A DNA stretch of 33,733 nt from the NCBI GenBank assembly GCA_041940525.1, contig JBGTSB010000030.1, forward strand, positions 1 to 33,733. The letters run 5' to 3'. A model generated the notes under the pieces. The model did not search any database and was not told the DNA's origin. It saw only the letters and a list, made by a program, of their open reading frames with translations. Positions within the stretch are counted from its first letter, which is position 1, and each line of letters opens with the position of its first letter. Positions 15,383 through 23,008 of this stretch are shown here, one piece after another. Source of the DNA: JAKAXS01 sp041940525 (GTDB lineage: Bacteria > Pseudomonadota > Alphaproteobacteria > Rhizobiales > Hyphomicrobiaceae). The position numbers were made by a program, and so were the translations under genes.

Positions 15383-16858
15383 ATGAAGTGGTGGTGGCGC
15401 AAGCGCAGGGACGGCTTTGAGTGGCGGGAATATGTCCGCACGACCATCCTGGTCCGGCGCAACGAACGGCGCAAGAAAGTTGAAGATGCGCGGCAGGCTG
15501 CAGTCTTTGGCGTCAAACAAGCTGGCAACAAAGGTGTTGAGGCCGGGGCCGCTGGCATGGAAGCCGCTGGACGCTTTGGTAAGGCCGCTGCCGTAGGTCT
15601 GGGCAAAGGCGGCGCGGCATTCGGCCGGGGCAGCGCCGCGGCCGGTGCCGCTTTTGGCCGGGCGGCTGCGGCAGCGGCTCGAGCATCGGCACACGGGGCT
15701 TATCGCGGCGGGCAGGCCATCGGCCAAGCTTCAGCGGCCGGCGCGCGCCGTGTTGGTGCGGCAGTCGGCCCGCATGTCTCGTCGGCAAGCCTACGCATCC
15801 TTACGCGTCTGGAGCCAGCGATCTTGTGGCTGTTGCGGCCACGAATTGCTTTGGCGCTCACTGTCGCGGGTGTGCTGATCGGCGCCGGTTCAATCTACCG
15901 CTGGTCCACGATCGGGTTCGACACCGATGTGGCCGTCGCGCTCTTTCTTTCCACCGTCATGCTGTTGCTCGTTTTGCTGCCGCGCCTTGCTGTTGGCGAT
16001 ATTCCCAAGCCACTGGCTTGGGTGTCTGGTGGGGTGGCCCGCTTGGCAGGCGCCGTTCGTGGGCCGGTCGCGGCGGGGCTCGCCCTTGTCATCTTGGTAG
16101 CGGGCGTGGCCGGTGCCGGTTGGTGGTGGTGGTCTTCGACTGACCCGGCGACAGCGGCCCGGACCGCGGCTGCTGTGCCAGAAAGCAATGGCGACGCGGA
16201 TAGCGGAGACGAAAGCGCTGATGCAGTGCCGTCGATCGCCGTGACGCGCCTTGCGGATTTGGAAGGCCGCGGCCGCGCGGTGTCGGGCGATAAGCTGCGT
16301 GTTTCTGGCAAGACAGTGAAGTTGAAAGGTATTGAGGCGCCAGAGCGTTTGCAGCGTTGTCCATCCGGCGAAGAGGGCGGGACGTGGGCTTGCGGCCAAT
16401 CGGCCGAGCGGGCTCTTGCGCGCCTGATCCGGCGGGAGAAAATTGTTTGCTCGCTCGGTGGCACAAATGATCGCGGCGTGCGGCTTGCCACCTGCCAGGC
16501 GGATGGCAAGGACATCGCGGCTCGGCTCGTGCGCGGCGGGCATGTCTTCGCGGAGACCGGATTTTTCGCCGCTTACAGTGGGCAAGAAAGCAAAGCGCGT
16601 TCAGACAGGGCCGGCATCTGGCAGGGCGGCAACGTCGAGCGGCCATCAGAGTATCGCGAACGGCTTTGGAACGAGGCCGCTGCGGAGGCTCCCAATGGTT
16701 GCCCCATCAAAGGTGAAATCTTGAGTGGATCGAAGCGCCGCTACTCGCTTCCCTGGTCCCGCCGCTATGAGCGGGCAAAGATTTACGAAAAGCGTGGCGA
16801 ACGGTGGTTCTGCAGCGAGCAAGAGGCCCGGGCAGCCGGGTGGACGCGAGGGTCATGA
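15383..16858 (+). CDS. Membrane-anchored thermonuclease (SNase)-fold protein with altered active site
   Basis: 491 residues. A basic Trp-rich start (MKWWWRKRRDG) is followed by an Ala/Gly-rich region (about 50-135) with repeating AAGxxFG/AxAxGxG patterns. Next come three hydrophobic segments (about 150-170, 180-200, 232-252). A staphylococcal-nuclease-like domain follows (about 285-420), and a C-terminal Arg/Trp/Cys module ends RWFCSEQEARAAGW. In the nuclease domain the motif normally written RLxGIDAPE is KLKGIEAPE. Lys therefore replaces the catalytic Arg and Glu replaces the calcium-binding Asp, while the Glu of APE is kept. The later Arg is seen in RGVRLATC. Catalysis is uncertain. The start at 15383 is only one base after GGTGGGG, so initiation could differ. 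Confidence 0.8.
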   Translation: MKWWWRKRRDGFEWREYVRTTILVRRNERRKKVEDARQAAVFGVKQAGNKGVEAGAAGMEAAGRFGKAAAVGLGKGGAAFGRGSAAAGAAFGRAAAAAARASAHGAYRGGQAIGQASAAGARRVGAAVGPHVSSASLRILTRLEPAILWLLRPRIALALTVAGVLIGAGSIYRWSTIGFDTDVAVALFLSTVMLLLVLLPRLAVGDIPKPLAWVSGGVARLAGAVRGPVAAGLALVILVAGVAGAGWWWWSSTDPATAARTAAAVPESNGDADSGDESADAVPSIAVTRLADLEGRGRAVSGDKLRVSGKTVKLKGIEAPERLQRCPSGEEGGTWACGQSAERALARLIRREKIVCSLGGTNDRGVRLATCQADGKDIAARLVRGGHVFAETGFFAAYSGQESKARSDRAGIWQGGNVERPSEYRERLWNEAAAEAPNGCPIKGEILSGSKRRYSLPWSRRYERAKIYEKRGERWFCSEQEARAAGWTRGS

Positions 16859-17243
16859 GGCGCGCGCATTGCCAGCCGCTGTCAGTGCGATTGCCATAAA
16901 TATCTGACCGGAAATAGAAAGCCCGCGGCTGGGGGAAAGCCGCGGGCGCTATGACTGCGTGGTGACTCTGGGGGGGACAGGGGGACTGCACCACGTGTCG
17001 TGCAGACATAACACCCGATCCAGCAGCAAACCTCAAGATTAATTAAGAGTTTATTGATCACATCGTTAAGGTAATCTGTATTTCAAAGACGGCGTTCAAT
17101 CAATAACTCGCCCTCTGCTTCAATTATATTTTTATTAGGCACAGCAACGCGCCGTCACGTAGGCGCTTGGAGCCCGCAAGGCTTGGCGGCCTTTTTCTGA
17201 CTGATATGCTTGAAATAACAGTGCCGTTCTTGGGGGGATGCCG
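16859..17243. other. Intergenic region after the nuclease-fold gene
   Basis: This gap of about 385 bp has no credible protein gene. Its left part holds a 10-bp GC stem-loop with a U-rich 3' side only on the minus strand, a shared motif and C-rich runs, annotated as a candidate small RNA. The middle (about 17037-17140) is AT-rich and includes TTAATTAA-like runs. No convincing promoter for the downstream plus-strand gene was identified. Confidence 0.6.
16911..17005 (-). ncRNA. Candidate small RNA with C-rich loop and strong terminator
   Basis: On the minus strand, GTGCAG/CTGCAC (17005-17000 with 16991-16986) forms a 6-bp stem-loop. It is followed by an unpaired C-rich stretch with runs of five and seven C (CCCCCTGTCCCCCCC), then GTCAC-N4-CAGTCATAG, and a perfect 10-bp GC stem (16921-16930 with 16938-16947) ending in TTTCTATTT. 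No minus-strand protein gene lies upstream that this terminator would serve. The architecture resembles C-rich trans-acting small RNAs of alphaproteobacteria. A weak promoter (TTGAGG, 17-bp spacer, TGTTAT at 17013-17008) would start transcription inside the first hairpin, so the 5' end is uncertain. Confidence 0.4.
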
Positions 17244-18413
17244 ATGATCAAACGCTTGCTTATTACTATCGCTTTTCTGCTTGGAGCCGGACTGGTGACA
17301 GAGGCCGATGCCCGGGATCGCTGGCGGCTGATTGGTGAAGAGGAGATTGATCTTTCGGAAACGAGTGCGGAAATCGTCCTGACCAAAGCACGAGGTGCCT
17401 ACAAGGCTCTCAGGGTTCGCGCCCGGCGGGGTGGCGTCGTTTTAACTTCGGTGCGTGTCTTCTACGGCGATGCGACCCGTCACCACGAAGACCGGCTCAT
17501 TAGGCTCAGATCTGGAGAGCGGTCAAAACCAATTGATGCGGTTGAGGAGAGCCGCTTCGTCGATCGCGTGGATCTGACCTATGAATCCGATCCTGACGCG
17601 CGGCGGCCGGTACGAATGCAAGTGTGGGGACTGCAAGATTCGAAAGGACGCCGCGCGAAGCGTGAGAAACGGGAGGTCAAGGCCGCGGATGCACCGGGCG
17701 AAGTCTTGTTCGGCTACAAGAAGGTCGGCTTTGGCGTAGACACGGACACGATCCGGGTTGGCTCCGAAACGGGCAAATTTGCGCGGGTTAGATTGCGGGT
17801 GCTCAAGAACGACGTGTTCGTGAAATCCGTGAAGGTTGTCTACCAGGGTGGCAAAGCGGAAGAGTTCGCCATTGACGACCGGATCCCGAGGGGTGCGCGT
17901 ACGCGCTGGTTCGACGTTGAGCCAGAGCAGTTCATCCAGGACATTGAACTCGTCTACCGGTCGCGGCCCAACTTTGCTGGTCAGGCGATTGTCGAGGTCT
18001 CGGGCCAGTACGCGCCAGGCTGGCTTGGGCCGGAAGGGAATGCGCGCAAATACAATCAGGGATGGGTTTTGCTAGGAGCCCAGTCGGCCGGAATGTTCGG
18101 TGTCGACTCGGTCAAGTCTTTCGGCTTCGACAGGGACGTGATCCCCGTCGGCGTCAATGAAGGCGGCTTCAAGAAGATTCGCCTCAAGGTCCGCAACCGT
18201 TCAATCACGTTGCGACAGCTGCGTATTGTCTACTACGAGGGCGATGACACGGTCATCAAACGGCGCGCGCGGGTGGACCCTGGGCAAACCGAAGGGCCGT
18301 GGGACGTGAAGCCAGGCGCGCCGATTAAACAGATCGTTGCATCCTATCGCGGCCGCATTGTCTGGGGCAAAGGCAAAGGCGTTCCCGTCGTAGAGATCTG
18401 GGGCAAGCATTAG
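17244..18413 (+). CDS. Exported protein of three tandem DUF2541-like domains
   Basis: 389 residues with a signal peptide (IKRLLITIAFLLGAGLVTEADA). The mature part consists of three homologous units of about 105-115 residues, roughly 24-132, 148-262 and 270-389. Each follows a pattern of W/L-L-G, then FG-D/xD-I, a strand with RLRV+N, VK-VVY-GG, R+P-G, and IQDIELVYRS or the like before V-VWG or VEVSG. The pattern resembles the DUF2541/YaaI family, whose function is unknown to me. It is probably periplasmic and beta-rich. The second ATG (17244) is chosen because GGGGGG lies six bases upstream. The first ATG (17238) directly abuts that run. A bidirectional terminator follows. Confidence 0.65.
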   Translation: MIKRLLITIAFLLGAGLVTEADARDRWRLIGEEEIDLSETSAEIVLTKARGAYKALRVRARRGGVVLTSVRVFYGDATRHHEDRLIRLRSGERSKPIDAVEESRFVDRVDLTYESDPDARRPVRMQVWGLQDSKGRRAKREKREVKAADAPGEVLFGYKKVGFGVDTDTIRVGSETGKFARVRLRVLKNDVFVKSVKVVYQGGKAEEFAIDDRIPRGARTRWFDVEPEQFIQDIELVYRSRPNFAGQAIVEVSGQYAPGWLGPEGNARKYNQGWVLLGAQSAGMFGVDSVKSFGFDRDVIPVGVNEGGFKKIRLKVRNRSITLRQLRIVYYEGDDTVIKRRARVDPGQTEGPWDVKPGAPIKQIVASYRGRIVWGKGKGVPVVEIWGKH

Positions 18414-18420
18414 TTCGCGA

Positions 18421-18460
18421 AAAACAAAAACCCCGGCTGATTTCGCAGCCGGGGCTTTTC
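18421..18460. terminator. Bidirectional Rho-independent terminator
   Basis: CCCCGGCT (18431-18438) pairs with AGCCGGGG (18447-18454) around an 8-nt loop. The plus side ends CTTTTCCG and the minus side ends TTTTTGTTTT. It lies between the convergent DUF2541-like gene and the GlsB/YeaQ-like gene and can serve both. Confidence 0.9.
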
Positions 18461-18478
18461 CGTTTGGAATAGTGCACG

Positions 18479-18739
18479 CTATGTCGCGCGGCGGATCAGG
18501 CCGATTAGGAACAGCAAGATAAGCGCGCCGACCGTTGCGGTGATGATAGCGTTGATGATCCAGCTGCCGGTGAGGCTGAGATGTCCACCAAGCAAATAAC
18601 CACCAAGGATCGCGCCGAGGATGCCGACAACGATGTTGCCAACAAGGCCGAAGCCGTAGCCGGAAATGATTTGTCCTGCGAGCCAACCAGCAACAGCGCC
18701 GATTAGCAGCCAGACCAGCAGTACTTGAAGTTCAGGCAT
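18479..18739 (-). CDS. GlsB/YeaQ/YmgE-family small membrane protein
   Basis: 86 residues, three transmembrane segments (LQVLLVWLLIGAVAGWLAGQI, GFGLVGNIVVGILGAILGGYLL, and a C-terminal ALILLFLIGLI). The Gly-rich pattern GNIVVGILGAILGGYL is typical of the transglycosylase-associated/GlsB family. Despite the historical name, no enzyme activity is evident from the sequence. Members are often induced by stress. The start at 18739 (MPELQVLL) is chosen because GGGGAGA lies eight bases upstream. An upstream in-frame ATG would add a 44-residue segment unlike the family. Confidence 0.88.
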   Translation of the reverse strand: MPELQVLLVWLLIGAVAGWLAGQIISGYGFGLVGNIVVGILGAILGGYLLGGHLSLTGSWIINAIITATVGALILLFLIGLIRRAT

Positions 18740-19127
18740 AGTTATTGTCTCCCCTGTGATCATAGGGGACGACCCGTCCCGTCTAGGAGGCTGGCCGCTC
18801 CCTACACATCGAGCTTCAATGCACGCGCACTGAGCTGTCAAGCGCGCTTGCAGTGCACAACAGTTGTTCAACTCGCGAGATCAATGAATCAGGCAAACTG
18901 GTTGTCTTCAACCTTAATAAAAACGGGCTAGCTTCGCGGTTGCGAAGCAAGTTTAAGCGCGAAGTTTTCCGGCGCTTCGATTCGTTTAGCGGTCGGTAGG
19001 AGCCATTGGCAGCTGCCCCAGTGGTGCGGCGTATCCCTTTTGTTGTGCTACATTTTTTGTTTGTAGCACAACATGGTTGTGGTAGGGTGTTGTGCAACAT
19101 TCTTTTATTGTAGCACAACATATCGAG
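18740..19127. other. Intergenic region between GlsB-like and nucleotidyltransferase genes
   Basis: About 390 bp without a credible gene. It holds a perfect hairpin GCTTCGC-ggtt-GCGAAGC (18931-18948), which on the minus strand is followed after a few bases by GTTTTTATT and could end a transcript, and a four-copy operator array at its right end (annotated separately). The left half shows nothing recognised. Confidence 0.6.
19041..19120. repeat. Four-copy 12-bp operator-like array
   Basis: TGTTGTGCTACA occurs at 19041-19052, its reverse complement TGTAGCACAACA at 19062-19073 and again at 19109-19120, and TGTTGTGCAACA (one change, itself palindromic) at 19088-19099. The copies alternate in orientation. 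Within each pair the starts are 21 bp apart, two DNA turns, giving two inverted-repeat pairs. The array ends seven bases before the ATG of the nucleotidyltransferase gene, so a bound protein should block its expression. Confidence 0.8.
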
Positions 19128-20231
19128 ATGAATAGGCATTCACTAACTGTACAGACAATGTTCTCGGACCTTGAACAGCGCATACAAGACGCTGACTTTA
19201 TTGAATCATTTGATGAGCCAGGTAATTTTAGGAGGCAAAAGCGGCGTAACCGTTTCTATTGGTACTGGCAAAGCAGAGAAGGCGACAAAGTCGTTAACAA
19301 GTACGTGGGGCCAGTCACAGACAAGGCCATCTCGGAGCGCGTCCGCAAACACCAAGAGCTGAAATCGGACTTCGACGAACGCCGAGAAATCGTTAGGGCA
19401 TTAATTTCGGCTGGCCTGCCGCGTACCGACTTCACGAGTGGTGAAGTCGTTGAGGCGATGTGCAAAGCAGGCTTCTTCCGCTTGCGTGGCGTGCTCGTCG
19501 GAACCACCGCGTTCCAATGCTACGCTGGAATCCTAGGCGTCCGTTTATCCAACGCCACCACGGCGACTCAAGATGCCGACTTCGCGCAATACTTCGCAAT
19601 TGCCAACATGATCGACGACTCGATGCCACCGCTCCTGGACGTGCTGCGCAACGTTGACGAGACATTCCGTGAGGTACCGCAGGCTAGCGGTGCCGCGCAG
19701 TCCACCGCCTTTGTCAACACGAGCAAGTATCGTGTCGAATTGCTCACGCCGAATAGAGGCAGCGACGATTACGATGGAAAGCCTGCGAAAATGGCAGCGT
19801 TGGGCGGCGCGTCAGCTGAGCCACTGCGCTTTCTCGATTTCCTCATCAGGAACCCGGTCAGATCGGTTCTGCTTCATGGAGGTGGAGTCCCTGTCGTTAT
19901 TCCCACGCCCGAGCGATATGCGATCCACAAGCTGATTGTTTCCGAGCGCCGGAGACAGGACATCGTCAGTAAAATTGACAAGGACACGCGTCAATCGAGC
20001 GAACTGATAGAGGCCATGTGGCAGACCCGATTTGTCGACTTGTCTGCCGCCTGGCAGGAAGCCTGGGAAAGGGGCAAGCGTTGGCAGGCTGAACTCATAA
20101 ACGGCATGTCGCGGATGAGCGACGAAACTGTCGAAAAGCTTGGTCACGCGATCCGAAAAGGCTGTGTTCGCAGGAAGAAAAAATTCGAGGACTTCTGGCC
20201 CGAGCAGTTTGCTCTAGACCTTAATGACTAG
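19128..20231 (+). CDS. Nucleotidyltransferase-fold protein (GSU2403-like)
   Basis: 367 residues, soluble, no signal peptide. An N-terminal helical and basic part (FRRQKRRNRFYWYWQSREGD, ..NKYVGPVTDKAISERVRKHQ) precedes a central segment GVLVGTTAFQCYAGILGVRL followed by TQDADFAQ. This looks like the G-T/S...DxD pattern of a nucleotidyltransferase fold of the GSU2403/NTP_transf_8 type. Later comes VVIPTPERYAIHKLIVSERR with a helical tail. The substrate is unknown. The ATG at 19128 is used because the in-frame GTG at 19092 lies inside the operator array; ATG 19158 is a further option. It has no adjacent partner on its strand, unlike many toxin-antitoxin nucleotidyltransferases. AT-richer codon use than its neighbours suggests acquisition. 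Confidence 0.72.
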   Translation: MNRHSLTVQTMFSDLEQRIQDADFIESFDEPGNFRRQKRRNRFYWYWQSREGDKVVNKYVGPVTDKAISERVRKHQELKSDFDERREIVRALISAGLPRTDFTSGEVVEAMCKAGFFRLRGVLVGTTAFQCYAGILGVRLSNATTATQDADFAQYFAIANMIDDSMPPLLDVLRNVDETFREVPQASGAAQSTAFVNTSKYRVELLTPNRGSDDYDGKPAKMAALGGASAEPLRFLDFLIRNPVRSVLLHGGGVPVVIPTPERYAIHKLIVSERRRQDIVSKIDKDTRQSSELIEAMWQTRFVDLSAAWQEAWERGKRWQAELINGMSRMSDETVEKLGHAIRKGCVRRKKKFEDFWPEQFALDLND

Positions 20232-20387
20232 CAATCTGGTCTTAAATCTCCAGAAAGCCGGGCCATGTTGATCTTTGATCCAATGACCTAGCCCACTGAT
20301 CTGCAATGGTCGAAGTGACCTGCCTCTGGTCAGGTCTGAGAAGCACCGAACTGTCTCGATGCTTCTGGCCGGTGACATTGAGCGTTG

Positions 20388-20582
20388 CTACGCCCCGGCT
20401 GAAAACTCGGCTTCGAGGTTCTTCTCGAGCTCGACCAAGTCGTCGGGAAGGGGCATGCCGTAGGCGCGCATTTCGTTGAGCCGCTCTTTGAGCGTCAGGT
20501 AGATCTCGTGCCGGTCTTCCGGCTCGTTTTGCATGCGTGTCAGAAGGAGGCCGATCTCGGCGGTGATTTCGTCAAACCTCAT
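20388..20582 (-). CDS. Small conserved-looking protein downstream of trxB
   Basis: 64 residues (MRFDEITAEIGLLLTRMQNE, ending LEKNLEAEFSAGA), acidic and mostly helical, with the pattern of a short helical hairpin. It is not recognised as a named family. The start at 20582 is strongly supported by AAGGAGG seven bases upstream. A longer reading frame would overlap the trxB stop without a ribosome-binding site. It begins 31 bp after trxB on the same strand and is probably co-transcribed. A role linked to thioredoxin reductase is only inference from position. Confidence 0.75.
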   Translation of the reverse strand: MRFDEITAEIGLLLTRMQNEPEDRHEIYLTLKERLNEMRAYGMPLPDDLVELEKNLEAEFSAGA

Positions 20583-20613
20583 GTGACGGCCTCCTTCGGG
20601 TTGTTCGCGCCGC

Positions 20614-21579
20614 CTACTCCGCAGCTTCAGCAGCGCTTTCGCTTGCTGCAAGATAGCGCTCGGCTTCGAGCGCGGCCATGCAGCCCATACCAGCAGCCGT
20701 GACGGCCTGGCGGTAGATCTCGTCCTTCACGTCGCCCGCCGCGTAAACGCCTTCAATCGACGTCGCCGTGGAGTCGGGAGCCGTGATCAGGTAGCCGCCT
20801 TTTGTCATGTCCAGCTGACCCTTGAACAATTCCGTCGCCGGGGCGTGGCCGATCGCGATGAAGACACCGTCAGCTTCACGATCGCTTACGGCGCCGGTCT
20901 TGGTGTTCTTGAGGCGCACGCCCGTGACGGCCTTCGGCTCATTCGTGCCGGTGATTTCTTCGATCGTGTGGTCCCAAATGACTTCGATCTTTGGGTTCTT
21001 GAACAAGCGGTCCTGCAGGATCTTTTCTGCGCGCAGGCTATCGCGGCGATGGACAAGCGTGACGCGCTTGGCGAAGTTCGTCAGGAAGATTGCTTCTTCG
21101 ACAGCCGTGTTGCCGCCGCCAGCCACAATCACTTCCTTGCCGCGATAAAAGAAGCCGTCGCACGTGGCGCAAGCGGAGACGCCATGGCCCTGGAAGGTTT
21201 CTTCAGACGGTAAGCCAAGCCAGCGTGCTTGTGCGCCTGTGCAGATGATGAGGACATCGCAAGTATAGATGTCGCCACTGTCACCGTTCAGAGTGAACGG
21301 CCGCTTTTTCAGGTCAACGCTGGAGATGTGGTCCATCACGATTTCGGTGCCGACATGCTCAGCCTGCGCCTGCATCTGCTCCATCAACCAAGGACCTTGG
21401 ATCGCCTCGGCGAATCCGGGGTAGTTTTCAACATCCGTTGTGATCGTGAGCTGGCCACCGGGTTGATTACCCTGAATGAGAAGGGGCTTCAGCATAGCGC
21501 GCGCGGCATAGACGGCGGCCGTGTAGCCAGCAGGCCCGGAGCCTAAAATGATTACCTTCTCGTGACGGGTCGACGACAT
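20614..21579 (-). CDS. trxB: Thioredoxin-disulfide reductase
   Basis: An FAD- and NADPH-dependent enzyme that reduces thioredoxin in the cytoplasm. 321 residues, standard length. FAD-binding GSGPAGYTAAVYAAR lies near residue 13, and the redox-active ACATCDG has Cys137 and Cys140. NADPH-binding GGGNTAVEEA lies near 154, and the second FAD motif GVYAAGDVKDEIYRQ is near 285. AGAGG six bases upstream supports the start. A short basic and Ala/Glu tail (ERYLAASESAAEAAE) closes the protein. The following small gene (20388-20582) is probably in the same operon. Confidence 0.97.
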   Translation of the reverse strand: MSSTRHEKVIILGSGPAGYTAAVYAARAMLKPLLIQGNQPGGQLTITTDVENYPGFAEAIQGPWLMEQMQAQAEHVGTEIVMDHISSVDLKKRPFTLNGDSGDIYTCDVLIICTGAQARWLGLPSEETFQGHGVSACATCDGFFYRGKEVIVAGGGNTAVEEAIFLTNFAKRVTLVHRRDSLRAEKILQDRLFKNPKIEVIWDHTIEEITGTNEPKAVTGVRLKNTKTGAVSDREADGVFIAIGHAPATELFKGQLDMTKGGYLITAPDSTATSIEGVYAAGDVKDEIYRQAVTAAGMGCMAALEAERYLAASESAAEAAE

Positions 21580-21697
21580 GAAAACCTCTGAGGATCGCTT
21601 GAAGTGATGCTTTCATATAGACATACGAGACGCAAACGACGAGTGTTTCAAAAATTCGAGAGAATTTAGCGGGTTAGGGACCTGACGGGGGAAAACG

Positions 21698-23005
21698 TTG
21701 GATACAGGACAGCGATTTAGCGCGGATACCAGCGCGTCGAGGAGAATCAAGGCCATCTTAGTGGGCTCCTCAGGCAATTTTGTCGAATGGTTCGACTTTT
21801 ACGTTTACGCGGCGTTCGCACTTTATTTTCTCGACTCGTTTTTCCCAGAAGGCAGTCAGACAGCGCAGCTGTTGAAAGCGGCTGCGATCTTCGCCGTCGG
21901 CTTTTTGATGCGGCCGGTGGGCGGCTGGCTATTCGGCCGCTATGCGGACCGGGCTGGGCGGCGGGCGGCGCTGACCGCGTCGGTTCTGTTGATGTGCTTC
22001 GGTTCGTTGATGATTGCGGTGCTACCGACCTACCAGCAGATCGGCATCTTCGCGCCGCTGTTGTTGCTGCTTGCCCGGCTGCTGCAGGGGCTGAGCCTCG
22101 GCGGTGAATATGGGACGAGCGCGACTTACCTGTCGGAAGTCGCGACGCCGGAACATCGCGGCTTCTATTCCAGCTTTCAGTACGTGACGCTCATCGGTGG
22201 ACAGCTCACCGCGATCCTCGTTCTGCTCGTGCTGCAGAAACTGTTGCTGACACCTGAGCAATTGGAAGCCTGGGGCTGGCGCATTCCGTTTGCCATTGGC
22301 GCGGGGCTCGCCGTCATCGCGTTTTTCATGCGGCGCGACATGCATGAGAGCGACGCGTACGTGGAGGCGAAATCTCGCGCGGTACGCAAGAGCTCGTTGC
22401 GGGTTTTGTTCAATCATCCACGCGAGGTCGCCATTGTGGTTGGTTTGACCATGGGCGGCACGGTCGCGTTCTACACCTACACGACGTACATGCAGAAGTT
22501 CCTCGTCAACTCGGTTGGCTTGTCGAAAGATTCGTCAACTGTGATCTCTGCTGGCGCTTTGTTCTGCTTTATGTGCCTGCAGCCGCTCGTCGGCGCCTTG
22601 TCGGACCGCATCGGGCGCAAGCCAATCCTGTTGACGTTTGGTACGCTAGGCACGATCGCTACCGTGCCACTGCTCACAGCGCTGCAGAACGCACAAAGCG
22701 CCTGGACCGCATTCGCGCTCATCATGATTGCGCTCGTCATTGTCAGCGGCTACACGGCGATCAACGCGATTGTGAAAGCGGAATTGTTCCCGACCAACAT
22801 TCGTGCGCTTGGCGTAGGGCTGCCTTATGCCGTGACCGTGGCGCTGTTTGGCGGGTCAGCTGAATACGTCGCGCTGTGGCTCAAGCATCAGGGACATGAG
22901 ACGTGGTTCTACTGGTACGTCTCAGGCTGCATCTTCATTTCGCTGCTGGTCTACGCGTTTATGCGCGACACGAAGAAGTCATCAGCGATGGAGCGGCATG
23001 AGTAG
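21698..23005 (+). CDS. kgtP: KgtP-like alpha-ketoglutarate/proton symporter (MFS, MHS family)
   Basis: 435 residues, 12 predicted transmembrane helices. It closely resembles E. coli KgtP: GNFVEWFDFYVYAAFALYF, GFLMRPVGGWLFGRYADRAGRR, ARLLQGLSLGGEYGTSATY, FQYVTLIGGQL, TTYMQKFLVN, QPLVGALSDRIGRK, and RALGVGLPYAV..FGGSAEYVAL. KgtP takes up 2-oxoglutarate with a proton across the inner membrane. Related family members move other organic acids or betaines, so the substrate is likely but not certain. The start is a TTG at 21698 preceded by GGGGG about six bases upstream. No in-frame ATG occurs before the first helix. It is divergent from trxB and convergent with radC, whose 3' end lies three bases away. 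Confidence 0.88.
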   Translation: MDTGQRFSADTSASRRIKAILVGSSGNFVEWFDFYVYAAFALYFLDSFFPEGSQTAQLLKAAAIFAVGFLMRPVGGWLFGRYADRAGRRAALTASVLLMCFGSLMIAVLPTYQQIGIFAPLLLLLARLLQGLSLGGEYGTSATYLSEVATPEHRGFYSSFQYVTLIGGQLTAILVLLVLQKLLLTPEQLEAWGWRIPFAIGAGLAVIAFFMRRDMHESDAYVEAKSRAVRKSSLRVLFNHPREVAIVVGLTMGGTVAFYTYTTYMQKFLVNSVGLSKDSSTVISAGALFCFMCLQPLVGALSDRIGRKPILLTFGTLGTIATVPLLTALQNAQSAWTAFALIMIALVIVSGYTAINAIVKAELFPTNIRALGVGLPYAVTVALFGGSAEYVALWLKHQGHETWFYWYVSGCIFISLLVYAFMRDTKKSSAMERHE

Positions 23006-23008
23006 CTG

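Noticed and set aside
18740..18871. Longer start for the GlsB/YeaQ-like protein
   Set aside because: The extra 44 residues are Cys/Arg-rich, unlike the family, and the internal ATG has a strong ribosome-binding site.
20232..20387. Terminator after the nucleotidyltransferase gene
   Set aside because: Two inverted repeats (GACCTG/CAGGTC and AGAAGCA/TGCTTCT) are present but neither is followed by a T tract.
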